From the NCBI RefSeq assembly GCF_004193775.1, contig NC_041020.1:5165657-5229656 (forward strand): 64,000 nt of DNA, in the 5' to 3' direction. Source of the stretch: Glycine soja. Taxonomy: Eukaryota > Streptophyta > Magnoliopsida > Fabales > Fabaceae. Position numbers and translations under genes: made by a program. Positions 24,945 through 36,250 of this stretch are shown here, piece after piece (the first letter of the stretch is position 1; every line of letters starts with the position of its first letter). The notes beneath the pieces are model-generated. The model ran no database searches and had not been told where the DNA came from. It saw only the letters and a program-made list of their open reading frames with translations.

Positions 24945-25160
24945 TGTAATGTGATCCGCAGATGCTATAGTTGTTGATCCACAAGTTTGTTATGAAGGAA
25001 GTTGATCCGCAAGTATGTCATGGATCAGGCTGATCCAAGAGTTGCTCGCGGATCAAGTTGATCCGTAAGACATTCGCGGATCAAGTTGATCCGCGAGCAA
25101 CTTGCGAATCAAGTTGATCCGTGACATACTTGCGGATCAACTTGATCCGCGAGAAGCTTT
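24945..25160. repeat. MULE left subterminal palindrome array
   Basis: Repeated GGATCAAGTTGATCC / GGATCAACTTGATCC palindromes (some with one mismatch) at about 25049, 25077, 25107 and 25134, with more degraded units before them. Spacing is 26-30 bases. Linkers such as CGCGAGCAACTTGCG are also partly self-complementary. Subterminal repeats in transposons often bind transposase; that role is inferred here. Confidence 0.85.
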
Positions 25161-25350
25161 TATCTTCTTCTTTTTTTCATTTTAGAAGGAAATTTTATTT
25201 TTGAATTTTTGAATACGAATAACATAAAATTTGCACGAATTTAAACGTAAAATGATTCCAAACATAAAATAACATTACATTAACTTAAACAATACATTCA
25301 CTTCAACAGAATGGAAACAAATTAGCATCAAATACTACAACTAAGACATG

Positions 25351-26140
25351 TTAATTTTGCGACAAGGACACATTATCTTCCCTTTCTATTACATGCTTAC
25401 TAAAAACAACTAAAATTTTTATTGACCCGATTTTTTTCCAATAGTTTGATTGCACTAACACCTTCAACATGTCATCGTTGGTTTTAAGTTCAATAATTTT
25501 GAATTTGATAATGTTATCTGAATACTCATAGTGACTTGGTTGTCGAAAAAACAATCGTCTTACCGTTTGTGTTTGATGAATACCATAAGGGAAAATCCCT
25601 TGAGGCGCAACTTGTTTGATCAAATCATTCAGTTCATCCATGGTACATCCGGAAGGAATGTCAAACTTTTTGGGATTTTTTCCTGTGAATGAGTAACCAA
25701 TAAACTCATTTTGGCGTGACATGTTCCACCTTCCATTGTAATAAAGTAGGGCATCATGAGTAGGGGTCATAGTGGCTTCAAGTAAGTTTAGTATACCATC
25801 TGGTGTTCTACCAATGGTGTATAATAACTCAATCGGACTAACACCTGAAAATTGATTATTACACAACAACATTCTATTAACATCATCATCATTTTTCAGT
25901 TGCATACATTGAAAGCGAAGATGGTTACCTATATCTGTGAATGGTTGCCGGTAGTAAATTTTATCCAAATATTGTTCGTTGGTTAGCTAAAGGGTATTGT
26001 GTATTCTGGTTTTTAACATTTGGAAATCACAAACGTTAGGTACTCGAAAAAGTACTAGAGTGGAGGTTTGAAAATAAACACCATTATCATTGTGAACAAT
26101 GGAACAATTTGGAAAAATAAAAGCTAATGTGGAGTTCACA
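25351..26140 (-). pseudogene. MULE second ORF with duplicated PB1-like modules
   Basis: A 205-residue open frame (25968 to 25351) continues upstream in the same frame to about 26140 across one in-frame TAG at about 25987-25989. It contains two similar modules. One is IYYRQPF...GNHLRFQCMQLKNDDDVNRMLL...IELLYTIGR. The other is LFFRQPSHYEYSDNIIKFKIIELKTNDDMLKVLV...IKILVVFSK. Between them is a TPTHDALLYYNGRWNM segment. This resembles the PB1-like N-terminal regions (protein-protein interaction folds) seen in plant MULE proteins. It lies downstream of the transposase-OTU gene on the same strand, about 290 bases away, as the second gene of the element. Function in transposition is unknown. The start codon was not identified. 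Confidence 0.7.
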
Positions 26141-26427
26141 ATTGTCTGACCGCGTGCACATGGTTTCTGTCTATGTTGTCAACCACACCAATGATGTGAC
26201 ATGGTAACACGCTTTATGTTAACACACTTGCGTTTCCCAACGTGTAGTCAAATCTTACAGTGTCCTATCACGCTTTATGTTAACACGCTTGCATTTCCCA
26301 ATGTATTGTCAACTCAGACAATGACTTATCATACATGCGTACTTTATTTTAGTTGGAGCAATGATTTTTTTTTTCAAATAAGCAACAAATTTTTATGTTA
26401 ACATAACAAATAAGCAAAGGTACATTT

Positions 26428-29411
26428 TCAATCATCATTTAAGTCAACATAGTCTCTTTTGTACGACATCAAGCTTCTATAATGTTGCATTCTACTAATA
26501 TATTCTACTATTATATGGGGTTGGCCACTGCTTCACCTGAGTATGACAATTGGTGGACCATAACAATGCTATCGGTGGTAAAGGACAATGATCTTTTAAA
26601 TAAATCTGTCGTACATGCAAAAATAAATAAGTATTAACTCAATCGTACACAACTGATTGCATAAATATAAAAAAAATTATATCTACAATGTATTTGAACA
26701 AAATGATTGTCATAAACGTGACCGATACAAATTATGCGATGCACCGAAGGATCTCCCGGTGGTTAACTTCTAAGAGGAAAGAACGTCATGCTTTGTTGGT
26801 GAGACAAGGATACAAGGATTACATTATACCTTGATGCAATCACATATTCCATGTTGGTTATATCCATTCACTTATCCATAGTGACCTGAATGAAACAAAT
26901 ATAGACGTCAAAGTTTATTTTAAAGTTAAGTCTTAAAAATCAAAAACACAAATTAAATACCGTGGTTAACCCATCAACATGTAGTGACATCCTTAAATCC
27001 TCAGATCTGTCTGTGCCACCAAAGAGCTTGATATAGTTTTTTGCGAATTTGGCAAGTTCTATAAGAAGATGGGTGCGGACCAATGACCAAGAGTCTCATC
27101 CATACCTAATAAACCGACAACCGCCCGATATCCACAATTTCTATCAGCTCCGACATCAACAATATTATCAATGAAGTCGTAGATAAATGGCTGAAATTGA
27201 TCTAACATAGGCATCATCCTTCTTGGATTGGGTTGGTCAGAAGATGATGAACTATGCCTCATTGACGAATTGCTATTTTGCTGAGAATGAAAAGCATCTA
27301 CATATTCCCAGTAAGATGGATCATGCTTTGTTGACCTTGAGTTTCTTTTCATCGATTTCTTTGGTGCACCTTTTGTGTTAACCTTTGCTGGAGGAAGACA
27401 CATCGAATTTTGATCAGGGTACGCAATTCCCCGAAGCTTTGTCTTCAGAGTAAACTTACCACAAACATCATGTTCATCAAATCTTTTGTATATTGTTTCC
27501 ATTTCTTCCTTGATGCTCACCTCGGGCTTAAATATCCCTTGATCTAAAAAACTGAGTCTCCTCCAGAACATATGGATTGAATCCAACGGGATGCAACCAA
27601 AAACATATTTGGATAGCTCACAAGCACAAGGAAGACCGTGCGTCGTTCTCATCACACAACCACAACTGGAAGGATTGTTGCCAGCATAATGAAGACGCTT
27701 AAATTCAGCAGCAATTTGATTTAAAACATACCTTAAAATCATTCCAAGAAGACTCTTGTATAAGGTATTTTTGAATACATGTCCAACGACATGTGTACTT
27801 GTTTCCAATGATGCTCTAATTTCTGTGTGTTGTAGCGTCACCATGTTGTTCATGGCATCTCAGACACTGCATAAGTCTCCAAGACTATTTTGTAACACTC
27901 TTTTTAAAGCCCAGTGAGCAGATTCAACCATACATTTCAAATACACAAATAACAATAAACATATACAACAATAAAAATCCATCAATTCATCAACGTTAAT
28001 TGAAATAAGTGAATAATTTCATACATGCTTGTTGTTGTGTTCCCTAAGTGCATTACCTTATTCGTCTATGCGGTAAAAAAAATTTCCTTGTGTGGGATTA
28101 TCCATGTATCCTTCACATAATCAACAAACATTGGCCAAGGTGAACAAACCATTTCAAACCTCTTCAGGTATTCATCAAACCGCTGCTCCGAAGGACAATC
28201 AACAAGAGTTCCCCAGACATTCATGACATATTCCCAAGCATTTCTTTGACTAATTAACGATTTACATTTGCCCTTCACGTTCTTGTTTATGTGAAAAGTA
28301 CACAACAAATTTGTACACTCAGGAAATATAATTTTCACTGCATTCATCAATATTAGGTCTCTGTCAATGACAATAACTCCAGGGATGACATCACGTCTTA
28401 AAAATATACCTCGGAAGCGTTCTGAAACCCAAACCACATTATTAAGACGTTCACCCTCCAGATATGCAAAACCGACAGAGAATGTCATCCCAGTTGGTGT
28501 CACCCCAACAAAATCAAGCAGTGGGAGTCTGTACCTGTTTGTTTTGTAGGTATTGTCTATCAAAAACACCAAATTACATGCGTTTACTAACTTCACTGCA
28601 TCAGGGTGACACCAAAAGATATCACAAACCACGTCCTTATCCTTTAATCTGTGCCAATGAATATACTGATCCCGTTCAAGAAGCTTCATTAGGTGTTGCA
28701 TTTCAATATCATTTCCTCTTATGGAAGAACGATATGTACTTCTTGCATTGTATATTTGTTTGATGGTCATACAACTATTGGCATTATGCTCCTTTAAAGT
28801 CAGCAAAATGTTTTTTGGTTTGACCATTGACTTTGTCATATCACCAATAAGTGTCTTTTCAGCTTTACTCAATCGCCCAACATATGGATGTCCAACTAAT
28901 GAGTTGGCCAATTCATGATTATGAATCCCACAAATCAACTTCATCGTCTAGCCTTGTCCTCCAACCACTGGCTTGCCACGAAGCTTGAAGGGACACCCAC
29001 ATTTCCTAGTCTCAGTGTCTCTTCTAACGAATTCTTTCTTCCTACACCTATACTCGTCACTCCTTTCACACCCAATTAACACAAATGAAGTCCTTCCTCT
29101 ACTACCTGTGTTTGTGTCAGACCTTACAATCGCCGCCACAAATCCATTTTCATAAGCAACGGATCGAGCCCATCGTAGAACATCCTCTCGACTGTCAAAC
29201 ACCTACAAACCAATCCACATAATTTCAGCTTCCTACGACATATTCATTTTATTAAATCACTCACAATCATGAACATTATTACCTGAGAAGTATTGAACGC
29301 ATCTGAATAATCGACATGTGGTTCATTCACACCACATTCTTCTTCATTTTCATAAGCCATATCCACTTCTTCAGGCATTATACCTTCATACATCCACTGA
29401 TCCTCGTCCAT
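26428..29411 (-). pseudogene. MULE transposase with FAR1-like, SWIM and OTU-like domains
   Basis: Transposase catalysing MULE excision and insertion, here broken. The start ATG at 29411 opens exon 1 (29411-29283, acidic MDEDQWMYEG). Exon 2 from 29202 holds a FAR1/WRKY-GCM1-like DNA-binding region with RKCGCPFKL and GIHNHE. Then come the transposase core, with LIDNTYKTNRY (first Asp) and VIVIDRD (second Asp), and the CTFHINKN motif. Exon 3 from about 27928 has VESAHWALK and a SWIM zinc finger, CGC-x3-THGLPCAC. It is followed by an OTU cysteine-protease-like start, DVGADRNCGYRA (usually D-G-N-C, here D-R-N-C). Later pieces are SWSLVRTHLL, FFPLRS and a catalytic-His region, DNHFVQI; the end is VDLNDD at 26428. 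Lesions: stops at 28950-28948, 28068-28066 and near 27860, each where the family has Trp, and a frameshift near 27095 in the OTU part. The later exon borders are approximate. Confidence 0.85.
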
Positions 29412-29640
29412 CTTAACAATAAATCAAAAATTTAAACACAAACATAGAAAACCCTATTCAAATAAAAATACACAAATAACATAGTAATAATTTAAAAATA
29501 AATACACAAATAACGTAGTAAAAAGCCAAAACCCTATTTCATTCTACACGTATAAACAATTCAAATACAAAATGACAATACAAATAAAGTAATAAATTAA
29601 AAACAAAATTAAACTTTACAATTTCAAAAAACAAAGCCTC

Positions 29641-29830
29641 TTGCGGATCAAGTTGATTCGTGAGTCTTTTGCGGATCAAGTTGATCCGTATGTCTTATAC
29701 GGATCAACTTGATCCGCAAAAGACTCACAGATCAACTTGATCCGCAACTATCAACTTGATCCGCAACAATAAAATTTAACTGCGGATCAAGTTGATCCGT
29801 AAACTTTTTATGGATCATCTTGATCCGCAC
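29641..29830. repeat. MULE right subterminal palindrome array
   Basis: GGATCAAGTTGATCC-type palindromes at about 29645, 29673, 29701, 29729, 29783 and 29811, several with one mismatch, mostly 28-30 bases apart. It mirrors the left array at 24945-25160. The array lies between the start codon of the transposase and the right TIR, so it may also act as promoter sequence. Confidence 0.85.
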
Positions 29831-30119
29831 GATTTTCCGTACACCAGAATAGAATGCACCCAACATTGCGTACCTCGTATGCCACCACCAACCACCGCAA
29901 TGCCTTCACCTTCACCTTAACGGAACCTAACCGTTCACCGAACCAAACCGATCACAACGAAACGAAAGAACTACGGGGAAGAAGCACTGTGCACGGAGGA
30001 GAGAAAACAACGAAAGAATGCACAAATGAAGCATTGTGCCGTTTAAAAAAGCTTGGTGCCTGGTGCAAAGCACTGTTCATGGAGGCACTGTTCATCAACA
30101 AGACGGAATGCAGGGACAG

Positions 30120-30198
30120 CAGAGGAAGGGGTACTTTGGCCATTTAGAAAATTTGCTGGGTGCACCAGCAATAATGCTGGGTGCACCTAGCAATACCC
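30120..30198. repeat. MULE right terminal inverted repeat
   Basis: Ends GGTGCACCTAGCAATACCC and matches the inverted left TIR over about 75 bases. It is followed directly by the 9-bp TSD TTTATTAAT. Confidence 0.85.
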
Positions 30199-30207
30199 TT
30201 TATTAAT

Positions 30208-33206
30208 TTATGTTTTTATTCTTGTTACCCCTCGTGACTCTCTGTGACGCATCTGCAGCGTCTTCCTCCGTGGCGTGGCTTGTTAAGGTAAGCCCTTCTT
30301 CCTCTCTTTTCTCGTTCTTACTCTTCAATGGTGCTCTTTCTTTCTTTCACCTTTTCTCTCTGAACAACAATACTCTTCGCGACAACAAAAACCAAGAACG
30401 AAGTGCACTATTATTACGTGTTTTCAATCTCTCACCCATTTCCTTCTTCAGAGTCTCTCTCTGTTTCCAACTTGGTAGCGCTGTGAGAGAGTTTAAGCTT
30501 TTCTCTTTTACCCTCTGGTGGCCTTTTTCTGTTCTTCCTAATTCGCGTTTACGCGTTAAGAATTTTGATGAATTTATGTTTTGCACACCAACTGTTTGAT
30601 GAAATTAAATAAATACCTGCATGTCTCAGAATTGTATTTTCTGTATGCGGGGTTGTTACTTATTATGCTAAATATCTGAAATTCTAGCTCCTGCTTGTCG
30701 TCGACTTTGCTCAAGTGTTAATATTTTGATCAGTTATTATAACTTATAAGCATTAGCGGTTGAATGAATCTGTTGTGGGAGGGTTAGATTTCAGGGTATG
30801 TTAGAGTAGAGTTGTTAAATTATTTTAATCTAAGAGTGGCTCATGTAATTATTGAGTGTCTTTAGTGAATTGATGCTCAATTGTATTGAAGTCATTGGGG
30901 GTTATTTTAGATTTATTGAAATTAATTCCCTCTCTTCTCACTCCATAAAAGGGTAATTTTGGCAATTAAAGGTAAAAGGGTGAATTTGAAAAGGGAGGTT
31001 ACAAAGAGGTTGCCTGATTTATGCTAACAAGAATTTTTGGAAAAAATTGTGTTCTGGATTGAACTATGAATATCAGATCTGCAAGCGTGTGTCAGGTAGA
31101 GCTCCAAACTGTCTTGGGGTGCTTAGAGGGTGAGTGTGGGTGGGGGTGGGGGGACACATGCAAGTAAAATGATGTTTAAGTGAGTAATGGTTCTTTTAGA
31201 GTTTCAGTACCTGAGTGGAGAAAACATACCTGAGGGAGGTGCTTGTATTGTGTATTTATTTATAGGAGTGGTGGGACATTTTCCAAGCACATTAGCAGCC
31301 TCCATGCTGTTTTTTAGATGCAGAGGGGTTGCCCATACTATGTCATGGAGTGATTCCAGGAAATATGGTGAGAATTTTGTTCCTAAGGGAGGAAGCGTCA
31401 GTTGCCTGTCACGTAGGTTGGTTAGCCGACTTCTGCCTTGCAAGGCGAACCTTGGTCATCCAGGATGAAAGACAGGGTGTGGTGAACTGAGGTGTGTGTT
31501 TGGTGGATTGGCCTGGATTGGTACTGGGTTGTCTGTTGTTCATTGGGCCTGAGGCTGGTCCGATACAATTTCTATTTTCCATCTTTCATGCTTTGGGTAT
31601 TGGATGGAATAATTATCTAAACACTTATATTTTGTCATGTCAATTCTTGGATTGAATATGACAATATCTACCCTTCTGGATGTTCAGGGCCTTGGCCAAA
31701 ATTGTGGTGCGTAGTTTTGAAATGCAGGAATGGGAACTGGACTTGTTAAATCCTAGCTTATGGAATACTAATAAAAGTCCATGTTCTGTTTTCTGTTTTA
31801 ACAAGTTCATAACTGGTTCCTTGCTTAGACCTTTTTGGTTGTCCTGTGTTTGGACCAAAAAGTATGCGAACAGTTTTTTTTTTTTATAATAAAAATGACA
31901 CTTTGTATTGGGAAAAGTTAGACCTGAAATTCAAAAGGTATCGACCTAGATGTGTTTTGGATTTAGAGAAGAACCTTAATATGAAAATACTACTCCAGTC
32001 TATTGATCCTCACATGTCATGGACTTTTACTTGAATTCAAATTCTCATACCACATAGTTTCTATTGCTCAAACTTGAGTCATATTTCTTATCTGTGGGTC
32101 ATTGCTTGTGCTCCATCATTTTAATATAGATCTGACTGCTCTCTTTGAATTGCCTGTATTAATACTTATTGATGGAGCCTAGGTATCAGAAAAAGAGATT
32201 AATTGAGTTGAAGAAATCATACTGGTTGCTTTCAGCTCCATCCCACATTCTCCTGTAGCAACTCCATATGATTTCTCCTCTGCATGTGTGGATCTGATTC
32301 TTAGAGATTAAGATAAATAGAGAGGATGATAAATGTTGGGGGATTAAGTGATTCTGACTGGTCAGTTTAGTTGTGGTTTGTCTTAAAACATTGTGCCAAG
32401 TAAACAAAACCAAATTTTGATTATTATGATGAGAATAAGGTATATATTGATGGTTTGTCCTTCAAATTGTACCTCACTTGCAATTTAGTTCTAGATTAAA
32501 ATTTAGTGTACAATTCAGTCCTTAAACTATTTCAACTTGTTTCATGTTACTTCTTTTATTATCACTTTCTAATATAAACTGACTTTCAATAATTAAAAGA
32601 CTAAATTACGCATTTGAATAAATAATAGATTGAATTGCTAGTGAGAATATTTTCAGGACAAATATACCATTTTTCTCAATTAGAAAAATATGCCTCTCAA
32701 AGAGTAAGGTTACTTATACATAATGAAAGAAGATCTTTCTGAATATTGTCTTTGGAATTGGAATATTTTCCCTTCAATGAGTTGTTAATTTTGCTGGCAC
32801 TAAGCTCACAGTATTTAAGGTTATCCTTGTGAATAAGTGTACTATCCTTGTGAATTTAACCTATATAATTTTCACAATTCCATAATCCATCTTGGTCTTT
32901 TGAACATCTCAAATTTGTTTCTAGAAGGCTATGAAATATATTGGGAGGAAAGGAAGTTGTTTGGGATTGTGTGGCCTGATTTAATAGTTGATGTATTGCG
33001 CTCTCCTTTTTGTTAAATAGTTGAGATTTTTTTACCAGGATTTGTTTATCTTGTTTACTTGAATATGTTTTTGTTTCATTTTAATATTCATTAAACTCCA
33101 TTTTTTCATAAACAAAGTGTTTTTCTTATTTTACTTGCAAACTTTCTAATGCTTAAAATTCAGGTGTGAAAAGTGAAAGAGGGAACAAGAAGTTGACGGT
33201 AGCAGA
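30208..33206 (+). other. Probable promoter, 5' UTR exons and first intron of the MAT1-like gene
   Basis: No coding exon seen. A plausible non-coding first exon ends GGCTTGTTAAG|GTAAGC near 30288, followed by a T/C-rich intron start. A plausible second UTR exon begins after AAATTCAG| near 33163 and runs to the ATG at 33207. The start of the gene is thus close to the right end of the MULE, which may have landed in or replaced part of its promoter. A small MITE lies inside (32451-32669). Confidence 0.5.
32451..32669. repeat. Small MITE-like inverted-repeat element in the MAT1-like 5' intron
   Basis: The left arm TGGTTTGTCCTTCAAATTGT and the inverted right arm (ending CAGGACAAATATACCA) match imperfectly over about 35 bases, sharing CTCACT(T/A)GCAATT. 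About 219 bp, non-coding, no certain TSD. Confidence 0.5.
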
Positions 33207-34692
33207 ATGGTGGTCTCCAGTACAAATCCCCACAATAAGGAGATAGCTATCAGGAGGAGGATTGCTAGCATGTGATTCTTTTTTTCTTATCACATTTTTG
33301 CTTCATAATGTGTGACATGAGAAATAATAGATGCATCATATTTAGAGTTCTTAATTGAATAGATATACTAAAAATATGGGTTTTAGTATTACTTTGAAGG
33401 TCTTTATTATATATATTACAAACATTTTGTAGAATAGAAATAAGTATCATCGTGATGGCATGGAACTATGTTCAGCATTTCATGTTAAATCAAATTCATT
33501 CAATTATCTAATTCTGCTAATTGTAAATTTATAGATTTAATAAACGTGAAGATGATTTCCCATCTTTGAGAGAATACAATGATTACTTGGAGGAAGTAGA
33601 GGACATGAGTAAGCTTCTATTATCTTGTTTGCAGCTGTTTCACTTGATAACTTTTGCTTTCTTTTGATGATTTCCTCCCCTTTTCCCCATGCAGCATTTA
33701 ACTTGATTGAAGGAATAGATGTTTCAGATATTGAAGCAAAAATTGCCAAATACCAGGAAGAAAATGCAGAACAAATAATGATTAATCGAGCTCGGAAGGT
33801 ACATCTGAGAATAGACTTTTCATTGATTTGTTCTTTCTATGTCTCCGTAATATGTAAAATCATATGCACCTTTTCCTGGATATCTCTCATTCACAAAAGA
33901 GTGAAATTTAAGTTTGTTATGCAAGTGCGACTTTCCTGCCATATTTTAAAATGTATTTTTATGTTGATATTAATTAAACAGGCTGAAGAATTAGCTGCAG
34001 CTATGGCAGCAAGTAAGGGACAACCTGCACAAACTGATGATGATTCAGTGAGCATTAGATTGCTGTTTTTATAAGTTGATTACTGTTACTTTTCGGCACA
34101 ATATTCAAACTTTATTGAGCTTGGACTGTTATTTGAGATTGAGTTTTGGTTTTATCATATTACTTCATCTATTAGCATATATACTTTACCTGCACAAACT
34201 GGTTATTGACACAATTACTGCCTCTGTTTCATTTGTGAAAATTGTTGTTTGTTTTTCCTTAAATAAGCATTTGGCTTTATGATCTACATTTGACTAGAAA
34301 AAAATATAAATCCTTGAATTCCCAAATAAATTAATAAATCCCAGTCAGATTCTTTTTAAAAGAAAAAACTGTAGTTGTTAAGAAAGACAGAAAATGAGCC
34401 TATATTATCATTACATAACAAGCTCTAGGACAGAAAATGAGCCAATATTTACATAACAAGCTCTAGGACATTTGAATGGTTGATGGCACATATGAGGATT
34501 GTTTTGCAGCAGATGGGATGCCTGAAAGAAGTGATCTGACTAAGGTTGCCTTGTGCCTATATATGCAGCAACTGTGAAAATTAAGATTCATTGTGTATGG
34601 AATTATGGTATTGCTGATTGGGTTTCTACAAGGTCCTGCTTTGGATTGCTCTTGTATCTTTTCTCATTGTGTTCTTGTAAGTTTGTATAACC

Positions 34693-34730
<38 letters not shown>

Positions 34731-35228
34731 TTTTCAACTATTATGGTTAAAATTTTGATCCTTGAAGCCTTGTTCTTTCTTTTGGTAGTTTTATTTTGGT
34801 TGGGATTTATTTAACTTTGTGTGAATTAGCCAATATGTTGTAATCTGCACGTTAAAGGGTTTTATTTATGTGTTCTGTTCAAATATCTAGTTTGTGCTAC
34901 ATAGTCTTTTAGAGCACATTCGCAAATACTACAATATGCACGATTTACTTTGTTGATTCTTTTGAGGCAGGCCACAAACCAAAACTCCCAAGCAGGATTT
35001 GGAGCTGTTCCTCAAGGACAATATGCACCTACATTTGCAGGAGGACAGCCAAGGCCTACAGGCATGGCCCCACAGCCTTTACCACTCGGAGGGGGCGACA
35101 TGCCGGGCTTTGCAGGTGATGATGAGGAAACCAAGAGGCTACGAACTGAGAGGGCTGGAGGATGGAGTGGAGATATTAGTAGGAAAAGGGCACTTGAAGA
35201 AGCCTTTGGAAGCATCTGGGTTTGCTGA
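33207..35228 (+). CDS. MAT1-like CDK-activating kinase assembly factor (five coding exons, 188 aa)
   Basis: MAT1 family protein; MAT1 stabilises the CDK7-cyclin H complex and links it to TFIIH in the nucleus. Exons: 33207-33271, 33535-33608, 33695-33798, 33982-34047 and 34971-35228, all with GT donors and AG acceptors and phase-consistent. The protein begins [19 protein letters not shown], then [20 protein letters not shown], a helical region with [17 protein letters not shown], an Ala-rich stretch, and a Gly/Pro/Gln-rich stretch ([15 protein letters not shown]). It ends with the plant-typical GWS-x-(D/E)[16 protein letters not shown]. Animal and yeast MAT1 start with a RING finger; none is present here, as in the short plant homologues I recall. 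So only the central and C-terminal functions can be assumed. No lesions seen. A decayed copy of the first coding exon and flanking intron lies at about 37780-38650. Confidence 0.88.
34386..34466. repeat. About 40-bp tandem duplication in an intron
   Basis: Two neighbouring units starting GACAGAAAATGAGCC and ending ACATAACAAGCTCTAG (34386-34428, 34429-34466), differing by a short indel, within intron 4 of the MAT1-like gene. Confidence 0.8.
34696..34728. repeat. AT dinucleotide microsatellite
   Basis: About 16 AT units in intron 4 of the MAT1-like gene; a likely length-variable marker. Confidence 0.9.
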
Positions 35229-35674
35229 GACAATAATAATCATGCAAGGCTGGACATGCTTATTTTAAAATGGTGTTTAGATACTTTCTAAATCCTAAGG
35301 GCATGCAAATTCCAGTGTCACAGAAGCTATTTTGGCATGGATATTGCGATGTAAATGGTGTAGAATGTAGATTTGTTGAATTTTGTTCTGTGAACCATAT
35401 TGAATTTTATTGTAAGGGGCTTTGGCTTTTCTTTTTAAACTATTCTCTTTCTCCCTTTTCTTTGAAGATGTTATTTGTTTATAGAAAGACTTTAATTTGA
35501 AATGAAGAATTTGGGAAAAACAAAAATTATGCCATAGATTACAAATTGAATATTTGAATAATAGATTTTTTACGCATCAAGAAGTTTATGTAGAAAAGGT
35601 GTTAAAACGATTTTGCATGGATAAATTACTTTTTTACTGATTGTTTATAAGCATAAATATAATTACAATCATAT

Positions 35675-36250
35675 TATTAAACTCTCGAGTTAACTCGTTA
35701 CCTTTTACAAGTTTATAAGTCCACTTGTTTTCTCTAAGTTGATTCTAGAGTAAACTCACCTCTTACATGTTTATGAGTCCACTTGTTACTCTTGAATAAA
35801 TTCTTTTTTTAGTAGACTTTGGGTAAATTCTAGGTAGATTCTCGAGTTTATCACAACGAGTTAGCAAGTTAAAAAAATTAGATCAAAATGGAAGTCATTT
35901 TTTTATTATTTTCTGTCTATTTAGCATTAAGAATACCTTCATTTATTGTGTTATTCTCAAATACAAAATTCTGTCAAATCCTTGTTTTCTAATAATATCA
36001 AACCCTTTATGAGAATGATTTATCACTATTATAATCTCTATAAGTTATTGTCTAGTAGTGATGTATTATTACTACATTTGATTTTTTAAATATTTTGAAC
36101 TTTATGATTTATTCTTTTGCTTTATTATATTATTGAAATGTTTAATTAGTATGTTATTTATAGATATTTTGTTATTAGTTTTATATTTACGAGTCTACGA
36201 GTTGAGTTTATGAAACTCTCACGAGTCTGCGTAAACTCTCGAGTTTAATA
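35675..36250. repeat. Inverted-repeat (MITE-like) element with CTCGAG ends
   Basis: The left end ATTAAACTCTCGAGTTAACTCG and the right end GTAAACTCTCGAGTTTAATA are inverted about an AT-rich core; CTCGAGTT/AACTCGAG-like words recur inside. Non-coding, lies just beyond the MAT1-like 3' UTR. TSD not resolved. Confidence 0.45.

Larger units (their letters stand above)
24817..30198 (-). mobile_element. Mutator-like element (MULE), complete ends, OTU type
   Basis: 5382-bp DNA transposon. The perfect 9-bp TSD TTTATTAAT lies at 24808-24816 and 30199-30207. Terminal inverted repeats of about 75 bp start GGGTRTTKCTAGGTGCACCC on each side. Just inside both ends are arrays of the palindrome GGATCAASTTGATCC. 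The genes read on the minus strand: a transposase with SWIM and OTU-like domains (26428-29411), then a second ORF with PB1-like repeats (25351 to about 26140). Both are inactivated, so the copy is now non-autonomous, although its ends look usable. Confidence 0.95.

Noticed and set aside
24945..25160. CRISPR-like array
   Set aside because: The regular spacing is of palindromes with related, not unique, linkers, in a plant transposon; the mirrored array at the other end identifies it as subterminal repeats.
31187..31468. Plus-strand ORF in the MAT1-like 5' intron
   Set aside because: No domain, no splice support, and overlapped by an equally long frame on the other strand.
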